Shown here piece after piece: positions 59,331 through 64,000 of a stretch of 64,000 bases of DNA; position 1 is the stretch's first letter, and each line of letters begins with the position of its first letter. The stretch spans positions 9,793,589-9,857,588 of the forward strand of contig NW_004955438.1 in assembly GCF_000276665.1 (NCBI RefSeq). Reading direction: 5' to 3'. The notes below the pieces were generated by a model, which was not told the origin of the DNA, made no database searches, and saw nothing but the letters and a program-made list of their open reading frames with translations. This DNA comes from Chinchilla lanigera. Lineage: Eukaryota > Chordata > Mammalia > Rodentia > Chinchillidae. Made by a program: the position numbers and the translations under genes.

Positions 59331-61009
59331 TGTTAACATTTATTGATAGTTAATTCAACGGGAACTAAAGTAAAATAAACAAACAAGAAATAAAGTTTAC
59401 ATAGATAGCTTCCTCTGGTGGAGAAGCAAAAAGTACTGTCACCAAAGCATTCCTTGATAATTTGCATCAAACAGTGTTAGTAAAGAAAAACAGCAATACA
59501 TAAATGATATGAAGGACTTAAGAAACGGTCACAGTTTCTGCATTTGAGGAGTTGCATCTCTTACGATGTGCCTCCTTTTTGCTGTCACTGAACCAGCCTC
59601 TCATTGAACTATTTTCTATTGGGGTGTTATTTTTCTTTTCTCTCCCTTTGTACTTGTATTATTGTTCTTATTTCACATTCTCTACTATGATCATATATTT
59701 TTCAAATTCTCAAAAAAACTCTTTCCTGGAAGGTCAGTTTTAAATCAATTATTCATCTTTACCTAAATTAAACATCATGTACTCAACACTCTATAGCATT
59801 TGACTCATTATATACATATCTCCCTAAAAGCTGACATCCTCTTACTAACACTGTAAATCCAGAATCTTCTTATGACCAAAATTATACTGGTAAAACATAT
59901 GTACTTATTTATTCACTCATTTAGGAAGAATTGAGAAACAGATCAATCTATTGACTATGAATATGTAAACCATGAAAAATTCTTAAATCTGAAATAATTT
60001 TCTTAAACACTTAAACTATAAAGAAATACCTAACCATACAAATGAAAATTTATTTTTTATGTTGAACGTAAAATGTGAAAGCTTGAAAGTATCAGTAGAA
60101 TGTATTATTAACAATTAATACTGGTGGTCAGAAATAGCCTTTGTAAATATCTTAAAAACGATTAAAGACCACATTAAGAACATTGCATACATATACTAAT
60201 TTTTGATCCCTGGACTACTACAAGTGCATGTATTTTGATAAACACTTGCATCACCTTTACAGAAATCCCCTATCCTACACTGTAGCCTTGCAAATATAAC
60301 AGGTTACTTCTTCACCAGCAGTCAGTTATACAGAAGTTTGGGAGAAATATATTGGTTAGAGACCATCTATGAAAGGAAGGAGCAAAAACAGAATTAGAGA
60401 GAAATAAACAGCAAATCAGCAACAAATAGTGTAACCAGGAAACTATTTTTCATCAGGGTATCCTACACTGGGTGAAAGTCTGTTAGCTTTCACATCTCTA
60501 CCTTGCTCCGGCAAAATCAAAGGGTACTCTAGGTGGAATCCACCATCAGTCAAGGATGCCTTCTGCATCTGAGGACCTGGGATCTTGAAAAAGGTTAGAT
60601 GCCCACACTTTCTTTATCTATACAGAATTGCCTTCTTTGTGGATTGTTGTTAGGGCTATCACAGTCCACCCCTTGAACCTCTCAGATCTGTTTTTTATAC
60701 ATATTCAAAGACAGTACATTTCTCTTACTGAGGGGAAAGCCTTAAAAGAGAAAATGTCTCAAAGGAAAGTGCTACATACACTGCTTCAGGTGGTCCTCAG
60801 GCTACAGTTGATACTCTATTTTCCTTCTACCACAATCTAATCTTGATTCTTCTTCCCTGCAGCTACTACATCTTCTGGCCTCAATGACTAACTTGGTGTC
60901 ATGACCAAAATGACATGACTCCCTGATCATCATGGACTTCTCAACTGAAGATTCTGTCTTGCACTTTTTACACTCACAATTGTGCCAAATAACATCAAAA
61001 CAAAGCAGA

Positions 61010-61010
<1 letters not shown>
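59331..61010. other. Non-coding sequence, no recognised feature
   Basis: AT-rich. The part 60460-60960 is more mixed in composition but has no recognisable exon. Nothing named. Confidence 0.5.

Positions 61011-61013
<3 letters not shown>

Positions 61014-61047
<34 letters not shown>
61014..61047. repeat. (CA)n microsatellite
   Basis: An uninterrupted CA tract of about 34 bases. Confidence 0.95.
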
Positions 61048-61048
<1 letters not shown>

Positions 61049-61299
61049 ACCTGGGCTCTGTAAGTTGTGCTTTGGTCTCAGTGTGGAATAATGGCCCTAA
61101 TTTTTCTAGTTGTCCACTTTGAATTGTCCATAACAAGATGGAATTATCATTTTATATTCTTTTGCTCTCTGGAAATAAACAGTTCAAAGAATGAAGCCGT
61201 AGCCAAAGTTTCTACTGCATTAGTACTCTTTTAGTGTCACCTGGTAAAAGAGTGGTCAAATTGGTGGCTGGAGTTCTTATCTCTACAGGCACAGAATTC

Positions 61300-61490
61300 T
61301 AGATTCATGTAAGCTGGGTAGAGTGGCTCATGATTTAACCTTAGCACTCTGGAAGGCTGAGGTGGGGATCTCAAGTGTGAACTCAGACTGAGCAATGTAG
61401 CAAGACCCTGTCTCAAAATAAAGAATTTCACAAAGGCTTATGGCTGTTTTTCAATGGAAAGACCCTGAGCTTAATTTCTTATACCACCCA
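61300..61490 (+). mobile_element. B1 plus ID-like dimeric SINE, sense
   Basis: The B1 part reads 'agctgggtagagtggctcatgatttaaccttagcactctggaaggctgaggtggg..ctgagcaatgtagcaagaccctgtctc'. It is followed by a diverged ID-like half ending 'aagaccctgagcttaatttcttataccacc' and then a CA-rich tail. Same architecture as 27155-27375. Confidence 0.7.
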
Positions 61491-61574
61491 TACACACACA
61501 CACATACACACATACACTCACATGCTATCTATCTATCTATCTATCTATCTATATATATATATATATACACACAT
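61491..61574. repeat. Compound microsatellite (CA)n (CTAT)n (TA)n
   Basis: CA-rich sequence, then about six CTAT units, then about ten TA units. It probably grew from the tail of the preceding SINE. Confidence 0.95.
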
Positions 61575-61653
61575 ATGTATTTGAGTATGGACAAATGTAT
61601 GTATTCATGTAATATATCTTTTTACTTTTTATATTTAATATATAACATCTTTA

Positions 61654-61762
61654 TTTTTGTTTTGTTTTTTTTGTTTTTGTTTTCCTCCGGTACCGGGAAC
61701 CAAACTCACGACCTTATGCTTGCCAGGCAGGCGCTTTGCCGCTGAGCTAAATCCCCAGCCCC
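61654..61762 (-). mobile_element. Young ID-like SINE with perfect 19-bp duplication, antisense
   Basis: The tail of TTTTG units leads into 'ccggtaccgggaaccaaactcacgacc' and 'ttgccaggcaggcgctttgccgctgagctaaatccccagcccc'. The 19-base repeat TTAATATATAACATCTTTA stands at 61635-61653 and 61763-61781 without a mismatch. It is full length and the pol III boxes are preserved. Confidence 0.95.
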
Positions 61763-61781
61763 TTAATATATAACATCTTTA

Positions 61782-63390
61782 AAAGATTTATATTGTCTAA
61801 ATAGAGGTATGGCTCTTTACTTCTAACTCTTGAGACTTAAACTGTAAACCTTATGATAACCTCTAATAAGTTTTTCTGTTTACCTGTAAGCCTTTGATAA
61901 TCCAAATGGTCCATGTTAGAAATGTGATTTATGATCTATAGGCCATGTAGGAAAACTTATGCTAAGTATTATTTATGACAAGTTTCTTGGGTCACACGCT
62001 GTTGTCCTAACTCTGGATAAGTGGAAATAAAATCCGGCTATTTAGTAGTCAGGACTACTATGTCTACTTAAAGAACACCAAGTAAAACCTCTGTAAGCTC
62101 ATGGGAACATCATTGTGTGTCAAAACTCTGCATAGTGTCCTGCATAATTTCTGGAAAAAGTTTTGTCCTCATGTTTGGGTCCCTGAGCCCTTGCTTTCTG
62201 TTGCTGTTCTACTGCTCTGCTTCCTAGTTACCATGAACTCTACAACTTCCCTCTGCCTTGCCCTTTTGCTACTATTCATCCCCTTAAACAAGGAATCAAA
62301 TGGAAAATCTCTTTGAAGTATGGGTATCAGCTGTTGTGTCCCACTGATAGGAAAGCTAGATATAAAGAGGGATTTAAGAAGGCTGTGATTGCTACAGTAC
62401 ACACTCATGGAGGACAGGGATATGCATGCAAACACACACACAAACACACACACACAGATGAGGACAGCAAATCTTAAGAACTGACCACTTAAACCGTAAT
62501 GAGGCAAGAGTATCCTACTTGTTCCCACATGTCTCTTTGATCTCCACTGCATTGCTTTTCAAAGTTCAAGATTTTAAATGACTGTCATTCACTACCTGTT
62601 AGACTGAAGAAGAATCAGCAAAGTGATGAAGTTTTTGGCTGGAGACATGAATAAAGTTGTCTGTGTGGATAGATGTCATCCTGCCACTATTAGGCAACAC
62701 AACAGTGATCACCAACTGCCTCCCAGGGGTCTGCTCAAACGCAGCTTTTATCGTAAGAACAAGGCTGGCTGGAGCACATCGTACACTCTTTCCATAGGCA
62801 GAAAATGCCCCTGACTTCTATAATAATAAGTAGATTGCTTGTAACAGAGAATTCAGGCCAGATCACTTATTACCATGAGTTTGCAAATATTCTTAGGGTT
62901 TATTTCATGCATTGTTTCAAATGTAACAATCACCTATTTTGATGCCTCAAAGCCCCCAGAAAACAATTCTTCGGCACTGGAGAGAAACTAGGGTTGTAGT
63001 TTTACTATTTACTAGACACAGATAAGCAGGCTGAAGCTGTGATATAACTAAAGATTACATCGTACTTTTTCTCTCAGGTGAACTAAAAATAATTAAAATA
63101 GCTGCAATTTCTTAAATCAAACTATATGCCAAGAACTTTAAATACTCCATCTGTTTTGATTTTAGAAAAATTACCAGGATGTATTTATGATCGTTGAGGG
63201 CTCGACCCCTGAGGGTGTTTCCTGAGTTGTGTAAGAGAAGTGCAGAGAGTCCTTGACCTGCATGTCTCCAAACCCAGTCTCAGCCAGATAAAACCTTTGC
63301 ATTTGGAGCAGAAAGCAAAGCACATTAAGATTAAATGTTTTGCTTGCATTCACTTTATGATACTAATCTCTACAAGGATCCTTTATTTTG
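61782..63390. other. Non-coding sequence with a (CA)n run
   Basis: A short CA/CAAA tract lies at 62430-62456. Part of 62210-62350 faintly resembles a MaLR LTR 3' end. The 127-codon minus frame and the 63-codon plus frame (62623) have no recognisable domain. Confidence 0.45.
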
Positions 63391-63394
63391 GGAG

Positions 63395-63545
63395 AACTAT
63401 TTTTTCATATTTATTTATTAGTACATGTTTGTAGTACACAGTGTTTACCTTTCTTGGGGTGAGTTGACACACACATATAACACATCCTAATTCCTTTTTT
63501 CGTGTTGCTTTTCCACCCTTCGTCCCCACCTCCGTCTATCCCTGG
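63395..63545 (-). mobile_element. Probable L1 3' end, antisense
   Basis: In antisense the run reads a G-rich tract ('ggatagacggaggtggggacgaagggtgg'), then 'gaattaggatgtgttatatgtgtgtgtcaactcacccc..actgtgtactacaaacatgtactaataaataaatatgaaaaaa'. A polypurine tract followed by an AATAAA-like A-rich end fits an L1 3'UTR of another subfamily. Confidence 0.4.
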
Positions 63546-64000
63546 AAGCATTTTATCTCCTTTTCACATATGACGAATTTGAAGTTCATAGGATCAAAAT
63601 GACTCACAAAAGATAATATGGCTAGCAACCTGAAGATATGGAAATTGAATCCAAATGTGTGTATTTTATTTGCTTTTCCTTTTTTGTTTTCCAAACAGGC
63701 AATCACAAATGTTATGTAAGAAAATATTGTGTGTAAGCATTTCATAAAAACAATAAGTATAAATTGCATATTGGCCATCTAGGCTAACAATGTTCCACAA
63801 ATAATGAATTCTGTTTGAAGAAATTAAAATGTGGTTTAATAGAAAGGGCGTGCAGCTGAGCATTAATGTCTGAATTTCAGGCACAGTTTATTTTGCAAAT
63901 CCAATCATAACTGAACTTGTGCTGCCTTTGTTTCTTCTATATCTGTAAACGGCAGTGATCTATTACAGACCTTTTATGCCCTGCTAGGTATTTACCTCTA
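63546..64000. other. Non-coding sequence, no recognised feature
   Basis: AT-rich to the window end, nothing named. Confidence 0.5.

Noticed and set aside
62169..62552. 127-codon minus frame
   Set aside because: It includes a translated CA repeat (Cys/Val rich) and shows no domain.
1..64000. CRISPR arrays, operons, bacterial promoters
   Set aside because: The window is mammalian. No regularly spaced direct repeats with unique spacers exist, and the tandem arrays present are microsatellites or a short minisatellite.

Overview
This window is mammalian genomic DNA, and the repeats point to a non-murid rodent. It carries a tRNA-derived ID-like SINE in many copies, several with near-perfect target-site duplications. 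It also has B1 (7SL-derived) monomers and B1 plus ID-like dimers. Deeper layers include ancient mammal-wide repeats (MIR, old L1, MLT1-type MaLR LTRs, Tigger and hAT relics). The B1/ID-like combination, with SINE copies ending in a GGTACC-type 3' body, would fit a castorimorph (beaver, kangaroo rat or pocket gopher group). The species cannot be settled from the sequence alone.

I found no protein-coding host gene, no coding exon I can defend and no structural RNA gene. The DNA is AT-rich and CpG-poor, with no CpG island. Open frames are short, and the longer ones fall in repeats, simple-sequence tracts or assembly gaps. The window reads as a gene desert or a very large intron. The one open frame with a plausible coding past is a frame of about 132 codons at 29092-29490, inside an endogenous MaLR-type retroelement.

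Layout. 1-10 kb: B1 copies, a MaLR LTR, an old L1 3' end, two copies of an L1-type 3'UTR module (opposite orientations), a mariner-type MITE and a MIR split by an L1. 10-25 kb: MaLR and ERVL LTRs, a twin-primed L1 at 17.4-17.7 kb beside an old L1 at 17.7-19.5 kb, purine-rich and CA microsatellites, and a 194-base gap. 25-34 kb: MIR and B1-ID copies, a Tigger relic, a MaLR internal region with its 3' LTR, and a candidate conserved non-coding block near 28 kb. 34-47 kb: old L1 sequence hit by young SINEs, then a MITE with excellent terminal inverted repeats, a possible hAT element and an ERVL-type LTR. 47-58 kb: mostly unique sequence with microsatellites, a 5'-inverted L1, an L1 ORF2 fragment, a local minisatellite and a hAT-Charlie-like relic. 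58-64 kb: two adjacent L1 3'UTR-module copies, the second interrupted by a 100-base gap, then SINEs, microsatellites and another L1 3' end.

The most interesting observation is the recurring module of about 150-190 bp at 5.0, 6.6, 17.5, 58.7 and 59.1 kb. Its strand-specific A-rich end, a polypurine tract beside one copy, and an L1 ORF2 fragment joined to another copy within one insertion suggest it is the 3'UTR of a lineage-specific L1 subfamily, sometimes with an internal tandem duplication. I saw no sign of a novel gene system.
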